Assembly (NCBI GenBank): GCA_964403885.1
Contig: CAYOHY010000074.1
Span: 1 to 7,798, forward strand
DNA length: 7,798 nt
Origin: CAYOHY01 sp964403885
Lineage (GTDB): Bacteria; Actinomycetota; Coriobacteriia; Anaerosomatales; PHET01
Direction of reading: 5' to 3'
This document shows, piece by piece, positions 1 to 6,452 of the stretch. A model generated the notes under the pieces. That model did not search any database and had not been told where the DNA came from. It was given only the letters and a program-made list of their open reading frames with translations. Positions within the stretch are counted from its first letter, which is position 1; every line of letters begins with the position of its first letter. A program made the position numbers and the translations under genes.

Positions 1-1046
1 AGCGGCTGCCCGCCGTAGCCCAGCAACACGACCTCGACAGGCACACCCGCGCGCTGGGTGGCGCGCGTGGCGGCACGAGCCGCGATCGCATCCCACACAC
101 CGGAGAGGCCGGCCGCGTCGAGCTCGGCGATGGCGGCCTGCACCGTGGGAAGCGCGAGCAGTCGCGCCACGAGCGGGCCGGACGCGCCCTCAGCAGCAGC
201 GATGGCCGCGACCGTCTCGAGACGCGCGTCACCGGCACGGCTGTGTGTGTCGAACAGCCCGGCAGCCACCTTCACGAGCTTGCCCGCATGGCCCACGAGC
301 ACCACGCGCTCGACGCCCGCTCGGCCGCACGCGTCGAGCAGGTCGCCCACGAAGTTCGAGCACTGCACCACCGCTTGAGCCGGCGCGTGCAAGACCTCGA
401 CCGCGAACTCCTCGCCTATACCGCCCGGCGCGAGCCACACCGTGGTGTGCCCGGCGGCGAGCGCCACGTCGACCTGCGGCAGCAACGAGCGCATCCACGC
501 CTCGCTCGACTTGGGCTCCACACGGCCGGTGGTACCGATGATCGAGATCCCGCCCTCGATCCCAAGCCGCGGGTTGAACGTCTTGCGGGCCACCTCTTCA
601 CCGCCGACGACACTCACGGTGACCACCGCTCCCGCACCCTCGCCAAGCACACCCTCGAGCGCCGAGGAGATCATGGAGCGCGGAACCGGGTTGATCGCCG
701 GCTCGCCCACCGCGAGTTGCAGGCCCGCGCGCGTCACCGTGCCCACGCCCTCGCCCGCCGCGAAGCGCACGCCCTCGCCGCCCAGCGCGACCTCGACGGC
801 CACGGTCATGCCGTTGGTGATGTCCGGGTCGTCGCCCGCGTCCTTGACCACCGACGCGCGCGCCACTCCCGGCGCAAGCACCTCGGCAGACGCGACCGGC
901 ACGCACACCACCTCGCCGGCCGGCAGGGCGACCTCGACGTGCTCCGGGGCGCTCGGCGTCTCGCCGCGTCCCTGGGCAGCGAGCAGCGACGCCGCCGCGA
1001 TGGCGGCAGCGGTCGCGCAGGTGCCTGTGGTGATCCCGGAGCGCAT
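1..1046 (-). CDS. cbiD: Cobalt-precorrin-5B C1-methyltransferase CbiD, 3' end cut by window edge
   Basis: CbiD transfers a methyl group from S-adenosylmethionine to C-1 of cobalt-precorrin-5B, giving cobalt-precorrin-6A in the anaerobic corrin pathway; it is cytosolic. 348 residues are visible with no stop before position 1. Family members are usually about 360-380 residues, so only a short C-terminal piece is missing. Hallmarks are all present: N-terminal SGITTGTCATAA (residues 3-14), VVKDAGDDPDITNG (65-78), IGTTGRVEPKSSEAW (169-183), and GHAGKLVKVAAGLFDTHS (251-268) followed by GDARLE (271-276). The ATG at 1046 puts the GTTGTC-type motif at the expected extreme N-terminus. The gene starts 7 nt after the stop of the cbiX-cbiC fusion, and its likely ribosome site GAGGAGG (1059-1065) lies within the end of that gene, at a rather long 12-nt spacing. 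It is downstream of the cobalamin riboswitch in the same operon. Identification is firm; only the 3' end is unseen. Confidence 0.96.
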   Translation of the reverse strand, partial: MRSGITTGTCATAAAIAAASLLAAQGRGETPSAPEHVEVALPAGEVVCVPVASAEVLAPGVARASVVKDAGDDPDITNGMTVAVEVALGGEGVRFAAGEGVGTVTRAGLQLAVGEPAINPVPRSMISSALEGVLGEGAGAVVTVSVVGGEEVARKTFNPRLGIEGGISIIGTTGRVEPKSSEAWMRSLLPQVDVALAAGHTTVWLAPGGIGEEFAVEVLHAPAQAVVQCSNFVGDLLDACGRAGVERVVLVGHAGKLVKVAAGLFDTHSRAGDARLETVAAIAAAEGASGPLVARLLALPTVQAAIAELDAAGLSGVWDAIAARAATRATQRAGVPVEVVLLGYGGQP

Positions 1047-1053
1047 GGGGTGA

Positions 1054-2049
1054 CTACGCCTCCTCGGCCAGTCGCAGCAGCGCGTTGACGGCGGCTGCGG
1101 CCAGAGGCGACCCGCCACGCGCGCCACGCACGGTCACGTACTCGAGACCGCTCGCCTCGAGCGCGGCCTTCGACTCGGCGGCGTCCACGAATCCCACGGG
1201 GATACCCACCACGAGCGCCGGGCGGGCCACGCCCTCGCTCACCATCGCGATCACCTCACGCAGGGCCGAGGGCGCGTTGCCGATCGCCACGACCGCGCCG
1301 TCGAGCTCGGCGCCAAAACGCCGCATCGCCGTGGCCGCGCGAGTGCGACCCGTGGCCGCGGCCTCCTCGGCAACGGAAGCGTCGTCGATCAGGCAGCGCG
1401 TCTCGCCACCCAGCGCTCCAAGCCTGCGCGAGTCCACGCCCGCCTCGACCATGCGCACGTCGGTGATCACCGCAGCGCCGCCGCGCAGCGCCGCCACACC
1501 CGCCGCCACCGCGCCCGCCGAGAACCCCGCAGCACCCTGCAGTGACAGGTCTCCGCTCGCGTGGATGAGCCGCTTGACCACCGCGCGCTCGCCCGCGTCA
1601 TCGTAGCCCGCAAGCGCGGCGTCGATCACGCGCATGCTCTCGGCCTCGATCTCCTCGGGTCCGCGCTCGCCCCACACGGCGTCCGACTCCCAGCCCAGGC
1701 GCTCCAGCAGCGCCTCGGTCACACGCGGGTCGGGGCCGATGGGCTCACGCTGCTCGAACTCCACGCCCGGATGCGCCTCCATGGCGCGGGCGATCTTCTT
1801 GGGGATGTCGTGCTTGATGTGGTTGCCCATGAACAGGAAGCACGGCAGCACCACGATGCGGGTGGCGCCATCGGCGACCGCGCGGTCCACGGCGTCAGCG
1901 AGCGAGGGCTCGGCGAGCTCCATGAACGCGGGGTAGACGTTGGCGCCGGGCAGGCGCGGCACGAGCGTGTCGGCCACGCGCACGAACTGCTCGGTGGCCT
2001 CGGGTGAGCGGCTCCCGTGTCCCAGTACGATCACGGCACGATCAGTCAT
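1054..2049 (-). CDS. cbiX-cbiC: CbiX-CbiC fusion: sirohydrochlorin cobaltochelatase / cobalt-precorrin-8 methylmutase
   Basis: A 331-residue two-domain protein. Residues 1 to about 120 are a short-form CbiX chelatase (CbiXS), which inserts Co2+ into sirohydrochlorin. It has LGHGSR with His11, FMELAEPSL (42-50), and LPCFLFMGNHIKHDIP (68-83) with His77; His11 and His77 are the expected metal-binding pair. Residues about 128-331 are a full-length CbiC/CobH methylmutase, which shifts the C-11 methyl to C-12 to form cobyrinate. It has VVKRLIHASGD (157-167) with the catalytic-type His163, AVITDVRMVEAG (193-204), AIGNAPSAL (255-263), PALVVGIPVGFVDAAESK (277-294) and RGARGGSPLAAAAVNALL (308-325). The ATG at 2049 is preferred: it has a GGAGG site 5 nt upstream, and the chelatase motif begins within 10 residues. 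An earlier in-frame start at 2112 adds only 21 Arg-rich residues inside cbiA. The start overlaps the cbiA stop by 8 nt, suggesting translational coupling. Identity of both halves is clear. Confidence 0.95.
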   Translation of the reverse strand: MTDRAVIVLGHGSRSPEATEQFVRVADTLVPRLPGANVYPAFMELAEPSLADAVDRAVADGATRIVVLPCFLFMGNHIKHDIPKKIARAMEAHPGVEFEQREPIGPDPRVTEALLERLGWESDAVWGERGPEEIEAESMRVIDAALAGYDDAGERAVVKRLIHASGDLSLQGAAGFSAGAVAAGVAALRGGAAVITDVRMVEAGVDSRRLGALGGETRCLIDDASVAEEAAATGRTRAATAMRRFGAELDGAVVAIGNAPSALREVIAMVSEGVARPALVVGIPVGFVDAAESKAALEASGLEYVTVRGARGGSPLAAAAVNALLRLAEEA

Positions 2050-3427
2050 CGGTTCCTCCAACCATCGATGCGGCGTGCGCTGCGCACGCCTCGAGAAACG
2101 CGGCCGCCACATCAGGGCAACCGGCGAAGTTCAGGTGCAGATACGACGCGACCACGGATCCCTCGCGAAACCCTCGGGGCTCGCCGTCCACCAGCCACAA
2201 GGGGTTCGCGCCGGACGCAGGCTCACACGCGGAGTAGCGGAACTCGTGACCGCGCACGCGCGCGCCCGTGTCACCCAGTGCGCACGGGCCGGCAAGGGTC
2301 GCCTCGACGTAGCCCACGCGCTGGAGCCGCGCCTGCATCGCCGCCGAGGCCGACAGCAACCCCACCATCTCGTGGGTCTCGCCCTGGGCGTCCGCGAGGC
2401 CGCGCAGCAGATACAGCATGCCGCCGCACTCGGCGTAGACCGGCACACCGCTCGCCGCGGCGCGAGCGATCGACGCGCGCATCGACGCGTTCGCCGACAA
2501 CGCGGCCGCGTGCAGCTCCGGATAGCCGCCGCCCAGGTAGACGCCGTGAACGCCCTCCGGGAGCGCCGCGTCGCGAAGCGGGCTGAACTCGACCACCTGG
2601 GCACCCAGGTCGCGCAGTGCCTCGAGGTTGTCGGCGTAGTAGAACGCGAACGCCTCGTCGCGGGCCACCGCGATGCGCGGCGCCACAGCCCGCTCGACGC
2701 GCAGCCCGGCCCACGTTGGGCTCGTCGCCGGCAGCGGGCTCACGTCGCGAGCGATCGCGACAAGCGCGTCCACCTGCGCATGGGTCTCGACGAGGTCGCC
2801 CAGCGCCGCGATCGCCTCACAAGCCGCCGCCTCGTCCTCTCCCGACTGCACCAACCCCAGATGCCGAGAACCCAGCTCGGCGCGCTCCTCGCGCGGCAGC
2901 CAGCCCAAGACCGGCAACCCGGTGCGCTCGAAGGCCGTCTCGATCGACGTGCGGTCGCGGTGCACGCCAAAGCGGTTGAGGACCACGCCGGCCACACGCA
3001 CCGACGGGTCGAACGACGCGAACCCGTGTGCGAGCGCCGCGACGCTGGCGGCAGAGTGCGACGCGTCGGCGACGAGGACCACCGGCGCGTCGAGCAGGCG
3101 CGCGACGTCGGCGGTCGAGGTCGCGGCGGCACCGGTGCGGTGCCCGTCGAACAGCCCCATCACGCCCTCGATCAGCACGATGTCCGCATCCTCGGCGGCG
3201 CGCGAGAACGCGGCACGCACTCCGGACTCGCCCATCGTCCACACGTCGAGGTTGCGTGCGGCGCGCCCGGCGGCGAGTGAATGCCACCCCGTGTCGAGGT
3301 AGTCAGGCCCCACCTTGGCCACCGAGACGCGCAGGCCACGCGCCCTGAGCGCCGCAGCCAACCCCAACGTGACCGAGGTCTTGCCCTCACCGCTGCGCGA
3401 GGCGGCTATGACGAGGCGCGCCGTCAC
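2042..3427 (-). CDS. cbiA: Cobyrinic acid a,c-diamide synthase CbiA
   Basis: 461 residues, normal length for the family. CbiA amidates the a and c side chains of cobyrinate using ATP and glutamine. The N-terminal dethiobiotin-synthetase-like ATPase domain carries a Walker A loop SRSGEGKTS (residues 10-18, Lys16), GPDYLDTGWH (40-49) and EGVMGLFDG (87-95). Next come DEAFAFYYADNLEAL (257-271) and a C-terminal class I glutamine amidotransferase domain: YLGGGYPELHAAAL (297-310), the nucleophile Cys334 in YAECGGMLYL, GHEFRYS (393-399) and SYLHLNF (428-434) with His431. Surrounding cbiX, cbiC and cbiD favour the cobalt-containing substrate (CbiA) over hydrogenobyrinate (CobB). The GTG start at 3427 overlaps the cbiM stop as GTGA; no strong Shine-Dalgarno precedes it, so coupled translation is inferred. 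The same frame stays open upstream through cbiM, but family length and the position of the Walker loop place the start here. Small oddities: Asp-Thr where Asp-Pro is usual in the GPDY motif, and Arg in place of the usual second His of HEFHYS. Confidence 0.96.
   Translation of the reverse strand: MTARLVIAASRSGEGKTSVTLGLAAALRARGLRVSVAKVGPDYLDTGWHSLAAGRAARNLDVWTMGESGVRAAFSRAAEDADIVLIEGVMGLFDGHRTGAAATSTADVARLLDAPVVLVADASHSAASVAALAHGFASFDPSVRVAGVVLNRFGVHRDRTSIETAFERTGLPVLGWLPREERAELGSRHLGLVQSGEDEAAACEAIAALGDLVETHAQVDALVAIARDVSPLPATSPTWAGLRVERAVAPRIAVARDEAFAFYYADNLEALRDLGAQVVEFSPLRDAALPEGVHGVYLGGGYPELHAAALSANASMRASIARAAASGVPVYAECGGMLYLLRGLADAQGETHEMVGLLSASAAMQARLQRVGYVEATLAGPCALGDTGARVRGHEFRYSACEPASGANPLWLVDGEPRGFREGSVVASYLHLNFAGCPDVAAAFLEACAAHAASMVGGTDD
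2055..2059 (-). promoter_or_regulatory. Shine-Dalgarno site of the cbiX-cbiC fusion
   Basis: On the minus strand GGAGG is followed by AACCG and then the ATG at 2049, an ideal 5-nt spacing. It lies within the last codons of cbiA. It decides the start of the fusion gene at 2049 over the in-frame ATG at 2112. Confidence 0.75.
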
Positions 3428-4104
3428 TCGCCGGCCCGCCGATCCGCCACGCGCAGCCCGCCCGGCGCCATGAGCCGGCTGAAGTCGTGCTGCTCGAGCC
3501 TGACGAGCGCCATGCCGGTGAGCACGCTCTCGACCGCGATCATAGGCAGCTCGGCAGGCAGGTAGCTCAGCGCGACCGCCGTGAACATGCCAAGGAAGCC
3601 GCTCGGCTGATGTGCGATGGAGTACGCGATGATCGCTGCGGTGGTGAGGTAGGTCGCCGCGCACCCCAGCGCGCTCGCCGCGATGCCGGCAGCCATCTTG
3701 GGCATGCCCATCCGCTGCGCGCCTCGGTAGCTCAACCACGCCACCAGGGGCGCGATCAGGCCCATGGTGAGCGTGTCGGCACCCCACGCACTGATACCCC
3801 CGTGACCGGCGAGCGCCTGCAAGAACACCACGAGCCCGGTGAGGGCGACGGTGGCCCACGGGCCCAGCAGCAGTGCGGCGAACGGAGTGCCCAGCGCGTG
3901 CGCGCTCGTGCCGGGCCACGCCGGCAGCGGCACCGACGACGCGACGAACAGCGCCGCAGCCGCAGTACCCAGCGTCGCGACCGTGCGCGCTCGGCTCACG
4001 CCGAGTCGCCGGCACCGGTCGGCTCCAAACGCGACCGCGCCGATGGCGGCGACGTTGGTGACCGCTATGACCTCGGGACGCAAGATCCCGTCGGCGATAT
4101 GCAA
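3424..4104 (-). CDS. cbiM: Cobalt ECF transporter substrate-binding membrane protein CbiM, TTG start
   Basis: 226 residues, normal for CbiM/NikM, the metal-binding membrane component of the cobalt/nickel energy-coupling-factor transporter. The N-terminus reads MHIADGIL. In this family the amino group of residue 1 and His2 bind the metal, together with a His further on, here His69 in TSAHALG. Hydrophobic segments lie at about 9-28, 41-62, 75-98, 110-127, 136-163 and 170-201, with a short hydrophilic tail (202-226). VVFLQALAGHGGISAWGAD (92-110) matches the family's FLQAL...GGI..LGAN signature, with Asp in place of the usual Asn. The start codon is TTG, fixed by the obligatory MHI N-terminus and by GAGGAG (4110-4115) 5 nt upstream. 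It is the first gene after the cobalamin riboswitch. No cbiN, cbiQ or cbiO follows; cbiA overlaps its stop directly, so the partner subunits must be encoded elsewhere. Cobalt rather than nickel is inferred from context. Confidence 0.93.
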   Translation of the reverse strand: MHIADGILRPEVIAVTNVAAIGAVAFGADRCRRLGVSRARTVATLGTAAAALFVASSVPLPAWPGTSAHALGTPFAALLLGPWATVALTGLVVFLQALAGHGGISAWGADTLTMGLIAPLVAWLSYRGAQRMGMPKMAAGIAASALGCAATYLTTAAIIAYSIAHQPSGFLGMFTAVALSYLPAELPMIAVESVLTGMALVRLEQHDFSRLMAPGGLRVADRRAGE

Positions 4105-4133
4105 AACCGCTCCTCATCGTGTGCGGAGCGGTT
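4105..4133 (-). promoter_or_regulatory. RBS-sequestering hairpin of cbiM (riboswitch expression platform)
   Basis: In the minus-strand transcript AACCGCUCC (4133-4125) and GGAGCGGUU (4113-4105) form a perfect 9-bp stem around an 11-nt loop, GCACACGAUGA (4124-4114). The Shine-Dalgarno GAGGAG (4115-4110) is mostly inside the 3' arm, and the stem ends directly against the TTG start codon (4104-4102). Formation would hide the ribosome site and the start. Its place downstream of a cobalamin aptamer makes it the likely off-state hairpin (a P13-like element). A terminator is less likely because only four U residues follow and they overlap the start codon. Confidence 0.8.
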
Positions 4134-4233
4134 CTTGGGAGCGGGCATCATGCCCGTGATGAGTGTCGCCAGGGGATGGTGCCCCAGGGGGCGCGCATCC
4201 AGCGGACTCGTCCTGTTCCCGAGGACTGCCCCG
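4134..4233 (-). other. Riboswitch linker with two small hairpins
   Basis: About 100 nt between the aptamer and the RBS hairpin with no coding potential. Two hairpins can be seen in the transcript: GUCCU/AGGAC (4226-4222 with 4214-4210, loop CGGGAAC) and CGGGC/GCCCG (4156-4152 with 4146-4142, loop AUGAU). An alternative CAUCA/UGAUG pairing (4161-4157 with 4150-4146) would exclude the second. CUCAUC (4163-4158) is also exactly complementary to GAUGAG (4118-4113), which covers the RBS-hairpin loop and the first bases of the Shine-Dalgarno. These may be switching elements; the pairings are seen, the role is inferred. Confidence 0.45.
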
Positions 4234-4361
4234 CGCCTCCCTGGCAGGTCTCCCGACTTAGCGTCTCGCTGGGCGAACGCATCACGGTGGCGGACCCGCG
4301 CCGGAATCTCACCGGCTTCCCTATTCTCCGGCGATATCGAATCACCGGCACCAAGGGGGCG
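4234..4361 (-). promoter_or_regulatory. Cobalamin riboswitch aptamer
   Basis: Conserved blocks appear in the right order on the minus strand: GGUGCC (4352-4347), GGGAAGCCGGUGAGAUUCCGG (4321-4301), a GUCCGCCACCGUGAU block (4295-4281) and the B12 box AGUCGGGAGACCUGCC (4258-4243). Helices fit as well. CGCCCCCUUGG (4361-4351) pairs with CCAGGGAGGCG (4244-4234) with one mismatch as P1/P2. CCGGUGAU/AUCGCCGG (4348-4341 with 4335-4328) gives P3. GCCGG/CCGGC (4316-4312 with 4304-4300) with loop UGAGAUU gives P5. GCGUUCGC pairs with GCGA-G-ACGC (4280-4273 with 4269-4261) as a P7-like hairpin. Binding of a cobalamin would repress the downstream cbiM-cbiA-cbiXC-cbiD operon. Whether adenosyl- or another cobalamin is preferred cannot be judged here. 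Confidence 0.96.
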
Positions 4362-4439
4362 TGTGTATCGTGCAGCGCTCACCGTAACGCCCACGCGCCG
4401 CCCCCACAAGGGGCAAGCGACGAGCGGCGCCACCACGCG
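4362..4439 (-). other. Intergenic leader: GC-rich hairpin and possible operon promoter
   Basis: This short stretch separates the hydrolase stop from the aptamer. The transcript could fold GCGCCGC (4430-4424) with GCGGCGC (4401-4395), or internally GCCCC (4414-4410) with GGGGC (4404-4400). No U-run follows, so it is at best a weak or factor-assisted terminator. A promoter for the riboswitch RNA should lie here. The best match I see is TTGTGG, 17 nt, then TACGGT (about 4410-4382), which fits the consensus poorly. Read-through from the upstream gene set is possible. Confidence 0.3.
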
Positions 4440-6449
4440 CTAGGCGTACGTGAGCCTGAGTGCGCTCGCTCCGTTGGCGTCGAGCGGCACGCTGAAGGTG
4501 GTACCGCCCACGGCCACGGGAGCACCGCCGCGCACGTCGGTGATCGAAGCGACCCGACGCTCGGTGGTCAGCGTGGCCTGCACCTTCTCGGGCGAGTGGT
4601 TGAGCAGGACCAGCACGTCATCGGCGTCGCCTTGGAACAGCGCCACCTCGACGTCTGCCGCCGAGCAACCCACCGGCGCACCACATCCGGCGCCTCGCGC
4701 CACCGCGCCATAGATCTCGCGCACGAAGTCGCGCACCTTGACCGGCGTGGCCCACGGGTCGAACTGCGCGATCGCGCGCTCGAGCGGAGCGGCCACGAAC
4801 ACGGCGCGGCCCTGGCCCACCTGGTTCACGGTGAGCAGCGGGCTGCCCTTGGCGTCGGTCGCCACCACCGTCGCGGTGCCGTTGGACAGCAGCGCGAAGT
4901 TGGGCAGCGTGAAGCGTGCGTCGAAGCTCGCGATGGCGCCCAGCACGTCGGGCTGGGCCACGCGGCACGAAAGCGTCTTGCTGGGACCGCCGTCACCCAG
5001 GAACTCCACGCCAAACAGGTCGCGGATCGCCGGGTGTGCGTCGCCGCCGCCGTAGCTGAACAGCACCGTGCCGCCGCCCTGGACGAACGACGTGAGCCGC
5101 TCCCAGGTCTCATCGGCGAGCGCGAAGGCGCTGGGCACCACGAGCACGCGGTAGTCGGTGAAGTCGTCGGCCTCGCGCACCACGGTGACCGGCACCTGCG
5201 CCTGCTTGGCAGCGATGAACGCCTGCAAACACGCGCGCGGGTCGTAGAGACCGGCGAGCGACGGCAGCGGCTCGTAGCGCTCTGCCGGCACGACAATGCC
5301 GGTCCGCTCGGCGATCAGCTGATGCTGCTTGAGGTCGATGCGCGCGATGGTGCGCACGAACTTGTAGAGCTCGGTGAAGGCAGGCTTGGTGACGCCTTCC
5401 GAGTCAGCGATGCCAACGAGCGTCTCGAACGGATCGAGGAAGTACGGCTCACGGCGCTCGGTGTCCATGTCGCGCAGCCTGCGCACCATGGCTCCGCCGG
5501 CCCGGTTCATGAACGCCGACCACAGCGCACTGCGCAGTGATGCGGCCTCCTCGGCGGCCGAGAGCTCGAGCGAGAGCGGGCCCACCTCATCGAGCAGGAC
5601 CGGACGGCCTCGGTGGGCCTCGCGAAGCAGGAACGAGTCAAGGTAGGTCGCCGGGCCGCTCGTGACGGGACCCTCGGCGGCGTAGGCGCGATAGGCGGCG
5701 GTGACGTGCGAGACGGCGAACTCGCAGCGCGCAACGGCCTCGCGCGCGTCGACCCCGGTCGCCCGGAACAGCGTCTCAGCGTCGGCGCCCAAGCCGATGG
5801 GCCGCTTGGCGTCGACCTCGCGGATCGCCTCGCGCAGCACGTCCACCCACTCGTCGAGCGCGCCGGCATCCTCGAATCCCGAGAGGAACGCCTCGTTGCC
5901 CAACTGCCAGGCGAACACGCCCGCGTCCGAGCGCAGACGACCCACGACCTTTTGCACGAGTGCGACCTCGCGCTGGACGAGGTACGAATCCGTGCGCGCA
6001 TCGCGGCGCTTGCCCCAGCTCACCTCGGTGAGCTCGGCGTGACGGTCATCGGCGAAGAAGCACACCACGCACTGCATCTTGCGCGTGCGGGCGGCCTCGA
6101 CGAGCGACGCGAGCCGCTCGAGCATGTCCTCGTCGTACTGGCCCACCTGCGGCTCGAGCACGCGCCAGCTCACGAAGAAGCGCACCAGCCCACAGCGCGC
6201 CTGCGCGAGCGCATCGAGATCGACGGCCAGATCGCGCTCGTACCAGTCCTCGGAGCCTTGGGTCTCGTTGTCGAGGGGGTAGAGCGACACGCCCACCGGG
6301 AACAGCGGGTTGCGTGTCAGCGCCTTGGCGGGGCCGCCGGTCGCCGCAGCGGCGACGGTCGCGCGCCGAGGCGGAGCCGCCACGACCTCGGTCTCAGGGC
6401 GCTCGATCCGCTGACGCGGCTGGCGAGGGCCACCCTTCTTGGTGGGCAT
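4440..6449 (-). CDS. Clan GH-A glycoside-hydrolase-like protein with beta-galactosidase-type C-terminal domains
   Basis: 669 residues. Residues 1 to about 47 are a Lys/Arg/Pro/Ala-rich, probably disordered tail with no hydrophobic signal peptide, so the protein looks cytosolic. Residues about 48-370 resemble a (beta/alpha)8 glycosidase barrel of clan GH-A. There is a first strand FPVGVSLYPLDNE (50-62), GLVRFFVSWRVLEPQVGQYD (87-106), the acid/base-type Glu186 in WQLGNEAF, and a nucleophile-type Glu288 in VLLDEVGP. Residues about 380-585 look like the flavodoxin/amidotransferase-like trimerisation domain of GH42 enzymes, with YRVLVVPSAFAL (433-444) and FVQGGGTVLFSYG (455-467). Residues about 598-669 are a small beta-rich end domain. 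The ATG at 6449 has GGAGGGAG 6 nt upstream and lies 3 nt after the TPR gene stop, implying co-expression. The substrate cannot be read from the sequence, and a non-catalytic role is possible. Family placement (GH5 or GH42-like) is by motif only. Confidence 0.72.
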   Translation of the reverse strand: MPTKKGGPRQPRQRIERPETEVVAAPPRRATVAAAATGGPAKALTRNPLFPVGVSLYPLDNETQGSEDWYERDLAVDLDALAQARCGLVRFFVSWRVLEPQVGQYDEDMLERLASLVEAARTRKMQCVVCFFADDRHAELTEVSWGKRRDARTDSYLVQREVALVQKVVGRLRSDAGVFAWQLGNEAFLSGFEDAGALDEWVDVLREAIREVDAKRPIGLGADAETLFRATGVDAREAVARCEFAVSHVTAAYRAYAAEGPVTSGPATYLDSFLLREAHRGRPVLLDEVGPLSLELSAAEEAASLRSALWSAFMNRAGGAMVRRLRDMDTERREPYFLDPFETLVGIADSEGVTKPAFTELYKFVRTIARIDLKQHQLIAERTGIVVPAERYEPLPSLAGLYDPRACLQAFIAAKQAQVPVTVVREADDFTDYRVLVVPSAFALADETWERLTSFVQGGGTVLFSYGGGDAHPAIRDLFGVEFLGDGGPSKTLSCRVAQPDVLGAIASFDARFTLPNFALLSNGTATVVATDAKGSPLLTVNQVGQGRAVFVAAPLERAIAQFDPWATPVKVRDFVREIYGAVARGAGCGAPVGCSAADVEVALFQGDADDVLVLLNHSPEKVQATLTTERRVASITDVRGGAPVAVGGTTFSVPLDANGASALRLTYA

Positions 6450-6452
6450 CGG

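Noticed and set aside
2050..2112. Earlier start for the CbiX-CbiC fusion
   Set aside because: It adds 21 residues with no family similarity, and the good GGAGG site is placed for the ATG at 2049.
1940..3280. 446-residue open frame on the plus strand
   Set aside because: Antisense to cbiA and the start of the fusion gene; Arg/His-rich low-complexity composition typical of a shadow frame.
3428..4117. N-terminal extension of CbiA to a 691-residue protein
   Set aside because: The extra 230 residues are a shadow frame of cbiM starting inside the RBS hairpin; the Walker A loop and family length put the start at 3427.
4105..4133. Intrinsic terminator before cbiM
   Set aside because: The hairpin is followed by only four T residues, and these overlap the start codon; the Shine-Dalgarno in its 3' arm makes RBS masking the better reading.
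4119..5540. 473-residue open frame on the plus strand
   Set aside because: It runs through the complement of the riboswitch and the glycosidase gene. The strong conservation signals are all on the minus strand.
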